Source of the DNA: an uncultured Bacteroidales bacterium
GTDB lineage: Bacteria; Bacteroidota; Bacteroidia; Bacteroidales; UBA932
Assembly: GCA_946405485.1 (NCBI GenBank)
Contig: CAMJHJ010000017.1
Location: forward strand, 1 to 19,493
DNA: 19,493 nt
Direction of reading: 5' to 3'
Positions 1 to 8,057 of the stretch are shown in pieces. The position numbers were made by a program, and so were the translations under genes. The notes beneath the pieces are model-generated. The model searched no databases. It was given only the letters and a program-made list of their open reading frames with translations, and was not told where the DNA came from. The first letter of the stretch is position 1; each line of letters starts with the position of its first letter.

Positions 1-286
1 CGAGGCCGATGGCGTGCTGGCCGGAGGTGGAGCTCATGTAGGCCGACACGTTCCATATCTCGGAGACATAGCCGCCCTTGAAGCCGAAGGGCCGCAGCAG
101 CGGCTCGCGGTCGAAGTCGCAGCAGGTCTTGTCGATGGTGATGACCTTGAGCGTCGTGTCGGGACTCAGGACCGGCTCCGCCGGGAAGGATTGCGCGCAT
201 TCGCGGCTCTTGCAGCCGATGAGGACAACAAGGCCGAAAACCAGGAACGACACAGCGCGCAAATGTCTCATATTCATAGGATTCAT
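1..286 (-). CDS. Lipoprotein, possibly enolase superfamily (mandelate racemase-like), partial
   Basis: The first 95 codons of a gene that continues past the left edge. It opens 3 bases after the stop of the preceding lipoprotein gene. Three in-frame ATG codons occur within six residues (positions 286, 277 and 271), and the true start among them is uncertain. The N-terminus has a short basic stretch, a hydrophobic core and a lipobox LIGC with Cys25 counted from the first Met, so it should be a lipoprotein. The mature part contains TLKVITID, then PFGFKGGYVSEIW and SGQHAIGL. That pattern resembles the N-terminal capping region of Bacteroidetes enolase-superfamily proteins annotated as mandelate racemase/muconate lactonizing enzymes, which dehydrate or isomerise sugar acids. 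The catalytic lysines and metal ligands would lie outside the window, so the family is a recollection-based guess. That a real exported gene starts here is much surer. Confidence 0.6.
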   Translation of the reverse strand, partial: MNPMNMRHLRAVSFLVFGLVVLIGCKSRECAQSFPAEPVLSPDTTLKVITIDKTCCDFDREPLLRPFGFKGGYVSEIWNVSAYMSSTSGQHAIGL

Positions 287-289
287 GTT

Positions 290-2299
290 TTATTGCCAAC
301 CGAATTCATCACTGCCGTGACCTTCGCCGTAAGACTCGGAGTTGCCACCGTTTTCACCGCCCCAGCTGCGCCAGAGCTTGGTGTCATAGCGGCATCCGGC
401 ACCACCGGTGACGGAAAGGTCTGTGGGCAGCCAGCCGGCCGGGGCATCAAACTGGGAGAAAGGCGGCAGGCCGAAGGTGAAACGGTTCTGCGACGGAACG
501 GCGAAGCGTGCCTTCAGCGCATCTCCGTTTACAAAGTCGACACCGCTGATAAAGGCACCGCTGTTGTTGCTGTAATTGCCTCCGACAGATGAATTCTCCG
601 GTGAAAGCTGGGAGTAGGGATAATAGATGTTGAGCAAATAGACAGCCGCCGTTAGTTTCGATTCCAACGCGTTATTTTCCAGGACGATGGACTTCGGATT
701 GCAGCAGGCAAGGACGATCCCGCTACCCTTGTAGCCCAGCACTGAGTTGCTCCGGAAACAGAACTCCAGGGACGTATCCTTGGCATCGCTGTCCGTACTG
801 AGGGTGAAGAGGTTCGAGGTGCAGAGTTCCTTGCCCAGGATGTCGCTCATGTAGACCAAGGCGTTGTTTTCAATCACGAAATCCTTATATGGGATGGTCC
901 CGTACGCGCTGCTGCGGAACAGGGCATGGTTGTAGTCGTTGCGGCGCACGACCACACTGTTCTTCAGGGAGAAGGATCCCAGTGGAGTCGTTCCCTTGCT
1001 GTCATAGACCAGGCTGCCCGCGGCGTTTTCATTGGGAGCGATGAAGAAAGAACAGTCTTCGAAGTCGAGCCGTGAGTCCGACACGGTCATTGAGGCCGTA
1101 GTGAAGGCGTTCGTGTTGGTCCGTACGCAGACATTCCTCAAAGCCAGGGAGCCTGTGGGCGTGGTACTCCGGCCCTGGAATACCAGCTCCGGCTGGTGGA
1201 TGGCATAGCGTCCCACGAGGGCGACGCCGTCCGCGGTTGTGAGGTTCGCGTCCGAGACCGCCAGACGGTCCACACCGGCGTCGGCAGGGAGCACATAATC
1301 CAGGAAGACGATGTCGTAGCTTCCGTCGAGATAAGCCGCCAAGCCGCTCCCGGAAGACAACTGGCTCAGGCGGACCAGGGCGCTGGAAGGATGGGAGGCT
1401 TTGTTAAAGGTCTTCCCGCCGATGACGATGTCCTGTCCAGACTGATAGATGCCGTACCAGTCAGTGCCTTCCGGACTGTCCCCGTGGAACGTAGGCGTCC
1501 AGGTGAAAGGATGGATGTGGCCGGAACGGAAGGTCGCAGCATTGCCCCGGTTCACGAGGGTGGCCGTCGCGCCGTCGCTGGCGGTGGCTGTAACGGTGAG
1601 TTCTCCGAGCGGCACCGCGACGGCCGGGATACCTATGTAAAAGCGGGTCCCTTCCGCAGTCAGGGCCACGCCGCTGCCGCAGTCAAGCGTCACACTGTTG
1701 TACGTGGAAGGCAGCAGCGTCACCGGATCGACCAGGCCGGAAATGGGCGTCTCTTTCGTCCGCACCGAAATGCTTTTCAGGGTCTTGTCGCCCTTGATGG
1801 TCAGTTCCAGCAGGCCCAGGGCGTTCTGGAATGAGAAGGTCTGGCTGTCCGTCGCCGCGAACATCACGTTCATGCCCTTGAGACTCCCCTGGGAATGGTA
1901 CTGCTGCGTAGCGGGTACGGTGATCTGCGGCACGCCTCCGGCCAAAGAAACCAGACCGGAAGGATAGAGGGCGGCGTAGCGTCCGATCCCATAGTCTTCC
2001 GGCAGCGGGATGGGTTCGGGGTCGGAAGGATTCTTCTTGGAGAACGTGGCCTTGCGCGCATCGGACGCGTCGGGCGTAGCCACATAGGTCACGACACCGG
2101 AGCCACTGAGGATGTCCAACTCGTCTCCGGCCTCCCAGAGGATACGGACACCGTCCAGAGTAGTCCGGGTGAGGACGCCTATCTCGGCTTCGAAAGTGAC
2201 GGAAGCCTGAGCTTCGGGCCGTTCAATCTCCTGTCGGCATCCTGCCAGCAGGAAGGAAAGCGCCACGGCGGCGAATAAGATAGTGATTCTTCTCATCAT
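290..2299 (-). CDS. Fimbrillin-like / beta-helix surface lipoprotein (third of three)
   Basis: A 669-residue lipoprotein with lipobox LLAGC (Cys21). Residues about 30-270 look like a fimbrillin-family domain, with TFEAEIGVLTRTTLDG and ILWEAGDELDI. Residues about 280-646 consist of short strand-turn repeats rich in Asn and Ser (KNSVVVRRN, ENNALVYMS, RSNSVLGYK, ENNALESK), typical of a right-handed parallel beta-helix. The motif GQDIVIGGKTFN (288-299) and the end GAGCRYDTKLWRSW are shared with the lipoprotein at 9099-11756, so the two are paralogues. Unlike that one, it lacks the extra beta-sandwich between the two domains and has 23 more residues, rich in Gly, Ser and Glu, after the shared end. 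The start is fixed by AGGAGG just upstream of ATGATG, overlapping the stop of a small protein gene. It is likely a surface glycan-binding or adhesive protein; no enzyme motif is evident. Confidence 0.85.
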   Translation of the reverse strand: MMRRITILFAAVALSFLLAGCRQEIERPEAQASVTFEAEIGVLTRTTLDGVRILWEAGDELDILSGSGVVTYVATPDASDARKATFSKKNPSDPEPIPLPEDYGIGRYAALYPSGLVSLAGGVPQITVPATQQYHSQGSLKGMNVMFAATDSQTFSFQNALGLLELTIKGDKTLKSISVRTKETPISGLVDPVTLLPSTYNSVTLDCGSGVALTAEGTRFYIGIPAVAVPLGELTVTATASDGATATLVNRGNAATFRSGHIHPFTWTPTFHGDSPEGTDWYGIYQSGQDIVIGGKTFNKASHPSSALVRLSQLSSGSGLAAYLDGSYDIVFLDYVLPADAGVDRLAVSDANLTTADGVALVGRYAIHQPELVFQGRSTTPTGSLALRNVCVRTNTNAFTTASMTVSDSRLDFEDCSFFIAPNENAAGSLVYDSKGTTPLGSFSLKNSVVVRRNDYNHALFRSSAYGTIPYKDFVIENNALVYMSDILGKELCTSNLFTLSTDSDAKDTSLEFCFRSNSVLGYKGSGIVLACCNPKSIVLENNALESKLTAAVYLLNIYYPYSQLSPENSSVGGNYSNNSGAFISGVDFVNGDALKARFAVPSQNRFTFGLPPFSQFDAPAGWLPTDLSVTGGAGCRYDTKLWRSWGGENGGNSESYGEGHGSDEFGWQ

Positions 2300-2307
2300 C
2301 CGTCCTC

Positions 2308-2460
2308 CTATTCGTAGAACCAGTCCACATCCTCGTCCCGGACGAGGTCATCGGTACCTCCGCTCTGGCAGAGCAGGCCCTGCGGGCGGAAATCGATCGT
2401 CTCCATCCGGGGAGATTCGTAAACGGGAGGAATGCTGTTCTTCTTCATTTCCGAAACCAT
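2308..2460 (-). CDS. Small acidic protein B, 50 residues, function unknown
   Basis: A short gene whose ATG overlaps the stop of the preceding 931-residue lipoprotein (TAATG) and whose TAG lies inside the AGGAGG ribosome site of the next lipoprotein. The protein has no signal peptide. Its N-terminal half contains VYESPRMETIDF, then GLLCQS with a single Cys at residue 31. The tail is strongly acidic and ends in aromatic residues (DEDVDWFYE). The small protein at 11769-11909 has the same plan: YE(A/S)P, then an acidic-hydrophobic stretch, then LLC or ILC followed by (A/Q)S, then an Asp-rich tail. Both lie directly before a fimbrillin/beta-helix lipoprotein with the YDTKLWR ending. MKKNS at residue 5 is an alternative start. 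I recall similarly built short hypothetical proteins in Bacteroidetes but know of no function. The shared pattern and overlapping signals argue that it is translated. Confidence 0.75.
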   Translation of the reverse strand: MVSEMKKNSIPPVYESPRMETIDFRPQGLLCQSGGTDDLVRDEDVDWFYE

Positions 2461-5255
2461 TAATAGATGGAGATATTCGAGTCCGTGACTTTTGTCGTCA
2501 CGTTCCCATTCAGGTTGAGCGTCACCCGAGCGGGGCCGGAGGCACCTTCGGGCAGGAAGTTGACATGGTCGAATTCAACCTTGCAGGGGTTTTCGACCGA
2601 AATGGGGAAATAAACGACGTAGGTCCGCACCGGCGAGTTGGTCTTGTAGACATAATTGAGATCCTTCACCTTGATGCTGGAGACATGTCCGAGCGGATCC
2701 GGGTACTTCTGCATGTCGGAAAGATGGAAGAGGGAGAACGAGGACGCGCCGACGATCAGATGGACCGTCATCCCGTCGACTTCCAGGTTGGGCCAGTTTT
2801 TCTTGGCCAGTTCCGGACGTGGGTTGATCTTGGCATCCACCTTGCCTATGTTGACCAAGGCATGCTGGCTGCCGGCATATAACTCACAGTTCTTCAATAC
2901 GATGTCGAAGGGTGTGAAAGCGTTGTATTCCGTGCGCATGCTGTAGGTGAAGCAGTCGTTGAAGGTGACATTCTCACACAAAATGGTGCCGAAGATCGAG
3001 GAGCAGGGCAGACCCTTCCCCGTCAGGGTCGAATTCCTTATCGTGATATTCCGCCCGTAACAGTGGATGTCGAAACGCTCCACGTCGCTGTCTTCCAGGT
3101 AGGAGTCCTGCATGTTATTGCAGCCGAAAGCCGCCCATCGGTTGTGGGAGTGGATCCGGCGGAACATGGCATTCCAGGTGTTGTTGAGGCTGAGGCCGTA
3201 ACCGGACTCGTGGTCATCGCAATAGAGGCCGTCGAAGGTCATATCCTCGCAAAGGATATTGGTGCAGTGGCGGATGTCGACCGCCGTGTCGCCGAAGATA
3301 CCGGTACCCGAAGGCGTCTCGACACGGATGTTGCTGAGGTACAGGTTGTTGATACCCCGTACGGACAGGAGGTTGACGATCTGCGTCGATGCCGCATCGC
3401 GGATCAACGTGACGTTGCAGACCGATTTCTGCACTTCGTCCGCCGCACAGTATTCCGCATTGATGCGCGTGGCGGGCGTGTCGTAGGAGGCGACCGGCCC
3501 GTTGGACCCGACGCCGTCACGCACCAGCACCACGTCTGCGCGATCCGCGGGATGGTCGAAGCCTTCGCGGTCGTCAACCCAGTGCACGTCATCCTGGATG
3601 CGAAGCAGGTGCAGCCCGCTCGCAAGCGCCGGCACGGAGGAATAGTCTGCCGCATCGATCTGGGCACCGCTGACCGCTACCCGGGAGAACACTTTCTCCA
3701 GGGAGAACAAGAAGCATTTCTTGGCGTTGTTGCGCACCTTGAAGACAGTCCCCTTGAAGTCCGTCTGCGGCGGCAGGGGGATGGCCTTCGCACCAGATGA
3801 AACGGTCAGTTCGACCGTCCCCACGCCGCTGTAGTCGAGCGGAAGCCCGAGGGCGACCGCAGCGCTGTGAGCATTGTAGAGGGCTTCGTAGCGTGCCTCA
3901 CCCGTCGCCGCTTCCCGCAGGCCGTAGTCGAAAGGAGAGATGCTGCCGGTCGGAAGGTCATTCGGTGCCGGAGCATATTCGAGACGCAGGCTCTGGATGC
4001 TGAGGAAGGCGGATGAGGCATTCACGATCCGGTAGGCCCGTCCCCGTTCGGCCCCATACAGGGTCCAGGCAAGGATTTCGTCCTTGGCGGCCGCGGAGCA
4101 GACGCCATCACCGCCGGTCACGCCCATCCCCTCATCGGAAGCGATGCAGGCGCCGGCAATCGCTCCGCCAGAAATCAGCGTGATACGTTTCAGGCACAGT
4201 CCCGGAATGGCGGGACATTCGAAATAGTCGCCCGAACTTTGTCCGATCACAAGGCCGGATCCGGAACGCGCGATGCCCTTGGAACCGTAGGCTGCGCAGG
4301 TGTAGCCGCCCTGTGCGGCGGGAAGGATGAACTCCGCACGGGTCCCCGGATAGGAAGGGTTGCCCGTCGAAGTCGAGAGCCGCATCAGGTCTGGGCTCTC
4401 GAAGGGATTGACAAAAGCCGTCCCGGTGGAAAAAACAATACCCAGGGTAACCGGCTCGAAATCAGAGCTCTCCACCCATGAAGACGGGGTAAGCAGCCCC
4501 ATGTCGCTGGAAGTCGAGCGCTCGAAAGTGCCGCTGAAGGCGCTGGTCATGCGGCCGGTCTGAGCTGCCTTCTTGAACGTCAGAGTCAAGCCGCTGTGAC
4601 GGCCGGGCAGTACGATGAAGCAGTACTCCCCTGCCTCGAAACTGCCCTGGAGGGTGACCTCGTCGCTGCCTTCGGTCACGGCCGGGACCGGGACGCCCGT
4701 CGCCAGGGAGAAGCCGGCCTTGCCGGAAAGCGGCGTACCCGCCGTGCTTTTCAAGGTCACGGCGACCAGGTCCCGGGCTGTCTCCGCACTGATGGAGAAA
4801 CGCACCAGGGCCCCGGCATTCTTGAATACCATCGCGTCTCCTGCCTTGTCGGCACGGGATACAGCCAGGGCGGCCGTGGGATCGAAACCGCCCGCAACCG
4901 CCCGCTGGACGGTCGGCAGGACAGCAGAGATAATACCATCGTTGCAAGTCGCTTCTGCGCTGTAGGGATAGAGGGCGTACACGGGCCCTTCTTCCCCGGA
5001 CAGGAGTCCGGTGAAGGTGCAGGAAGCGCCTTCAATCTCCGAAGCCGTGAACGCCGCGGCGCTTTCCGCCGAGAACACGGCCGCACAGTCTCCTTCCGTC
5101 CAGAACACGGCATTCCCGTGGAGGGACGTGCGTGTGGCGGGTTCGCCGGTGGCACGGAAAGAGAAGGTCCGGACCGGGGATTCGACCCGGTCCGGAAGCT
5201 GCGTGCAAGAGAATAACAGCCCTGCAGCGCAGAGAAGACTTGCGACTTTTCTCAT
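2460..5255 (-). CDS. Fimbrillin-like / beta-helix surface lipoprotein (second of three)
   Basis: A 931-residue lipoprotein with lipobox LLFSC (Cys17). Residues about 28-260 resemble a fimbrillin-like domain (ATRTSLHGNAVFWTEGD, YALYPYSA). Residues about 265-430 look like a beta-sandwich, perhaps carbohydrate-binding. From about 465 onward it is a right-handed beta-helix: the stretch at 470-520 resembles the entry coil of pectate-lyase/polygalacturonase-like folds, followed by many coils (NLYLSNIRVETP, NILCEDMTFDG, NITIRNSTLTGKG, DIVLKNCEL). An acidic and His-rich patch, DDHES at 680-684, IHSHNRW at 701-707 and DIHCYGRN at 729-736, could be a catalytic or metal site, but I cannot assign a family. 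It lacks the YDTKLWR ending of the other two. Its ATG overlaps the stop of the oxidoreductase gene (TGATG), implying coupled translation. It is either a glycan-binding protein or an unassigned lyase/hydrolase. Confidence 0.85.
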   Translation of the reverse strand: MRKVASLLCAAGLLFSCTQLPDRVESPVRTFSFRATGEPATRTSLHGNAVFWTEGDCAAVFSAESAAAFTASEIEGASCTFTGLLSGEEGPVYALYPYSAEATCNDGIISAVLPTVQRAVAGGFDPTAALAVSRADKAGDAMVFKNAGALVRFSISAETARDLVAVTLKSTAGTPLSGKAGFSLATGVPVPAVTEGSDEVTLQGSFEAGEYCFIVLPGRHSGLTLTFKKAAQTGRMTSAFSGTFERSTSSDMGLLTPSSWVESSDFEPVTLGIVFSTGTAFVNPFESPDLMRLSTSTGNPSYPGTRAEFILPAAQGGYTCAAYGSKGIARSGSGLVIGQSSGDYFECPAIPGLCLKRITLISGGAIAGACIASDEGMGVTGGDGVCSAAAKDEILAWTLYGAERGRAYRIVNASSAFLSIQSLRLEYAPAPNDLPTGSISPFDYGLREAATGEARYEALYNAHSAAVALGLPLDYSGVGTVELTVSSGAKAIPLPPQTDFKGTVFKVRNNAKKCFLFSLEKVFSRVAVSGAQIDAADYSSVPALASGLHLLRIQDDVHWVDDREGFDHPADRADVVLVRDGVGSNGPVASYDTPATRINAEYCAADEVQKSVCNVTLIRDAASTQIVNLLSVRGINNLYLSNIRVETPSGTGIFGDTAVDIRHCTNILCEDMTFDGLYCDDHESGYGLSLNNTWNAMFRRIHSHNRWAAFGCNNMQDSYLEDSDVERFDIHCYGRNITIRNSTLTGKGLPCSSIFGTILCENVTFNDCFTYSMRTEYNAFTPFDIVLKNCELYAGSQHALVNIGKVDAKINPRPELAKKNWPNLEVDGMTVHLIVGASSFSLFHLSDMQKYPDPLGHVSSIKVKDLNYVYKTNSPVRTYVVYFPISVENPCKVEFDHVNFLPEGASGPARVTLNLNGNVTTKVTDSNISIY

Positions 5256-6625
5256 CAGACTTTAGGCATCCAGCCCTTTTCGTATTTGCGGGTCCAGTAC
5301 TTCATCGCATCGTTGTCACCGAGGATCTTGCCGGTCTTCGGGTCGATGTGCAGGGAGTGGCCGACACGCTGGGCGATGTTGCCGTACTGCATCAACTGGG
5401 TGCTCTTGCAACCCTCGATGAGCGGGGCATTGAGCGGGGTCCCGAGACGGATGCCGTCGAGGAAGTTCTTGAGGTGGATGGTGTCCAGCGCCTCGCAAGG
5501 ATTGAAGGTGTCGTTGACGCGTACCGGCAGGCTGCCGACGGCTTCCTTGACGACGTTGCCCTTCATGTCCTTGATGATGTAGGAATCGCGGAAGTCGAAC
5601 CACATGCAACTGTCTTCTCCGTAGAAGGTCACGCCGTGCGTGAGACCGTCGGTGGGGAAATGGTTGCGGCTGCGGCCTTCCCAGTTGACGGAGAAACGGT
5701 CGCCGTACTGGAGGGTGATGAGTTGATAGTCAGGCGTCTGCCAGTCGTCATCGACGAAGCGATATTTGCCGCCGACGGAATTGACAAGGGTCGGATAGTC
5801 ATTCAGGTTCAGACCCCAGCGAATCACATCGATGAAGTGGCTGCCGTTGTTGAGCGCCTCTCCGGTGCCCCAATCCCAGTACCAGTGCCAGTTGTAGTGG
5901 AGACAGTTGGCCTTGAACTCCTTCTTGTGCGGAGCGGGGCCCTGCCAGAGCTCCCAATCGAGGTTCTCCGGGACCGGAGAAGGATCGAACTTGCCGATGG
6001 ACGGACGCGGATGGGAATACCAGCTCTTGGCCACGGACACGGTGCCGAGACCGTATTCGCCGTTGTGGAGGATCTCTATGCCTTCGCGGACGGTCGGCCA
6101 GGAACGGCGCTGGGTGCCGATCTGCACGACTTTGCCATACTTCTTCTGGGCTTTGAGGACCATCTCGTTCTCCGCCGGCGTGTGCGTGGCGGGTTTCTCA
6201 AGATAGACGTGTTTGCCGTTTTCCATCGCCATGATGGCGGCGGCGGCATGCCAGTGGTCCGGCATCGCAACGACGATGGCGTCGATGTCAGGCATCTTAA
6301 CCAGTTCACGGTAGTCGCGCACATACTTGGGCTCGATGCCGGAAGCGGCCTTGCAGGCCTCCTGGGCGAGGGGTACGACGGCCGAGTCACAGTCGCAGAT
6401 GTACACGACTTCGCAATCGGAGGTCATCTGGGCGAAGTTCATGGCCAGGGCGCGGCCCCGGTTGTGGACACCGGCGACAGCCACACGTACCTTGTCGTTC
6501 GCGCCGAGCACGCGGCTGGGGGCGACCTTGGGCATCCGTTTGTCCATGGCATCCAGTTTGTCACCGATAGCGAACGCAGCGCTCGCGACGGCAACCTGTT
6601 TGATGAATTCTCTTCTTGTTGACAT
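5255..6625 (-). CDS. Tat-exported Gfo/Idh/MocA family oxidoreductase
   Basis: A 456-residue NAD(P)-dependent oxidoreductase of the Gfo/Idh/MocA family, which interconverts hydroxyl and keto groups on sugars. The N-terminus carries a twin-arginine signal (TRREFIK, residues 3-9) followed by an Ala-rich hydrophobic segment, so it is folded with its cofactor in the cytoplasm and exported to the periplasm. The Rossmann fold begins at VRVAVAGVHNRGRA (46-59), and the family's EKP motif is at 143-145 in YLEKPATHTP. The later GTGEALNNGSHFIDVIRW segment supplies the usual catalytic-region His (about 263). The length is normal for the Tat-exported Bacteroidetes type. It starts 24 bases after the GH109 gene and overlaps the next gene by one base. 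It could oxidise a sugar, for example to a 3-keto form, for a partner enzyme; the actual substrate cannot be read from the sequence. Confidence 0.92.
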   Translation of the reverse strand: MSTRREFIKQVAVASAAFAIGDKLDAMDKRMPKVAPSRVLGANDKVRVAVAGVHNRGRALAMNFAQMTSDCEVVYICDCDSAVVPLAQEACKAASGIEPKYVRDYRELVKMPDIDAIVVAMPDHWHAAAAIMAMENGKHVYLEKPATHTPAENEMVLKAQKKYGKVVQIGTQRRSWPTVREGIEILHNGEYGLGTVSVAKSWYSHPRPSIGKFDPSPVPENLDWELWQGPAPHKKEFKANCLHYNWHWYWDWGTGEALNNGSHFIDVIRWGLNLNDYPTLVNSVGGKYRFVDDDWQTPDYQLITLQYGDRFSVNWEGRSRNHFPTDGLTHGVTFYGEDSCMWFDFRDSYIIKDMKGNVVKEAVGSLPVRVNDTFNPCEALDTIHLKNFLDGIRLGTPLNAPLIEGCKSTQLMQYGNIAQRVGHSLHIDPKTGKILGDNDAMKYWTRKYEKGWMPKV

Positions 6626-6649
6626 ATAAACTATAACGTTAGAATTTGC

Positions 6650-8053
6650 TTAGAATCCGTAGGTGTAGCCGGGCAGCAAGTCCCAGTACCCCCGGGTGAA
6701 ATCCGGTACGGCGACCGGGGCGCTGCCATTCTCGATGGAGAGATGGCTGAGTTCGACCAGCGAGCACCACTCAGCGGCGTCATAGACGTCCTGGTCGAGG
6801 GGCAGGCCGTGCTGCAGACAGTAAATCAGCCGATAATCCATGATGTAGTCCATCCCGCCGTGGCCGCCGACCTTTTTGGCCGTCTCCTTAATCTCAGAAA
6901 CGAAGGCCGGCTCATAGAGAGCCATCAAGGCCTCGTATTCCTTCTGCGGAAGGAACTTCTCGCTGCCCAGGTCGTCATAGGCGATGCGCTCAGGCATCTT
7001 CTCCGGTTTGAGGCAGATGCGGGGCTCAGGGTACTTCACGGCATAGCCGTCCGTGCCCGTCAGGGCATGGAGGCGGCTGTAGGGCCGGGAAGCGTACACG
7101 TTGTGCTGGATCTGGATCAGTTTGCCATTGGCGGTGCGGATCATCGTCACGGTATGGTCTCCCTCCGCAAAGTCTGTCGCACCCACCAGTTCGCGGCCCT
7201 TCTCGGCCGAGTGGATGGGTTTGGAGTCCATCGACACCAGGGTGACCAGCCGGTCGCCGCGGTGGATGTCGAAGACCTGGCAGAGCGGACCGAGACCGTG
7301 GGTGGGATAATTGTCCCCGCGGTGCTCGCGGTTGAACTTGATGCGCCACTTGTCCCAGTAGCGCGTCCAGACGGCATCCAGGTTGTGGATGTAGCCGCCT
7401 TCGCCGAAATATAGTTCGCCGAACAGGCCCTTCTTGGCCATGGCGAGGGTCGTGACTTCGAAGAAATCGTACACGCAGTTCTCCAACATCATGCAGTGGC
7501 GCCGGGTCCGCTCGCAAGTGTTGACGAGCTGCCAACATTCGGCGATGCTCATCGCCGCGGGGACCTCCACCGCCACATGTTTCCCGTGTTCCATCGCATA
7601 GACGGCCATGGGGGTATGGTGGACCCAGTCGGTGCAGATATAGATGAGATCGATGTCCTCGCGCTCGCAGACCTGCTTCCAAGTATCTTCGCCGACATAG
7701 GAATCAACTTTGGAAGGATAGGCCGCCTGGACGAGCCGGTCCTGGACCTTGTCGATATTCTCCTGCACGAGGTCACAGACGGCGACGATCCGGGCGCCTT
7801 CGATGTGGAGGTATCGGCCCACGGCACCGGTCCCGCGGCTGCCCACGCCGATGAATCCGACGCGGACGACCGGAATCGGCTCCGCAGTCATCTTCAGCGC
7901 ATGCTGCTGTCCCGCTGGACGCTTCGGCGTCTTCAGCACGATCGTCCCATCCTTGCGGGCGGCCGGTACGGAAGAATGGATCTTACCGTCCACGGCTGTC
8001 CCCACCAGGAGGAGGACGGCGGCCAAGGCGATATGGAGTCTATGGAGGGTCAT
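6650..8053 (-). CDS. GH109-family NAD-dependent glycosidase (alpha-N-acetylgalactosaminidase-like)
   Basis: A 467-residue exported enzyme with a Sec-type hydrophobic N-terminus (about residues 5-23) and no clear lipobox. The dinucleotide site GFIGVGSRGTGAVG lies at 66-79. In place of the EKP motif of ordinary Gfo/Idh/MocA proteins it has EVPAA (163-167). It also has NYPTHGLGP (248-256, with His252) and GGHGGMDYIMDYRLIYCL (397-414) followed by LPLDQDVYDAAEW. These together are hallmarks of glycoside hydrolase family 109, whose founding members remove alpha-linked terminal N-acetylgalactosamine by an NAD-dependent oxidation-elimination mechanism. GH109 members vary in specificity, so the exact sugar is uncertain. 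The gene begins 4 bases after the serine hydrolase stop and is the only recognised carbohydrate-active enzyme family in the window, which makes it the best clue to the substrate of the locus. Confidence 0.9.
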   Translation of the reverse strand: MTLHRLHIALAAVLLLVGTAVDGKIHSSVPAARKDGTIVLKTPKRPAGQQHALKMTAEPIPVVRVGFIGVGSRGTGAVGRYLHIEGARIVAVCDLVQENIDKVQDRLVQAAYPSKVDSYVGEDTWKQVCEREDIDLIYICTDWVHHTPMAVYAMEHGKHVAVEVPAAMSIAECWQLVNTCERTRRHCMMLENCVYDFFEVTTLAMAKKGLFGELYFGEGGYIHNLDAVWTRYWDKWRIKFNREHRGDNYPTHGLGPLCQVFDIHRGDRLVTLVSMDSKPIHSAEKGRELVGATDFAEGDHTVTMIRTANGKLIQIQHNVYASRPYSRLHALTGTDGYAVKYPEPRICLKPEKMPERIAYDDLGSEKFLPQKEYEALMALYEPAFVSEIKETAKKVGGHGGMDYIMDYRLIYCLQHGLPLDQDVYDAAEWCSLVELSHLSIENGSAPVAVPDFTRGYWDLLPGYTYGF

Positions 8054-8057
8054 CGGA

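Noticed and set aside
2308..2460. Calling the two small proteins bacteriocin or RiPP precursors
   Set aside because: No modification enzyme, protease or peptide exporter is in the window; an acidic tail with one Cys is not enough.
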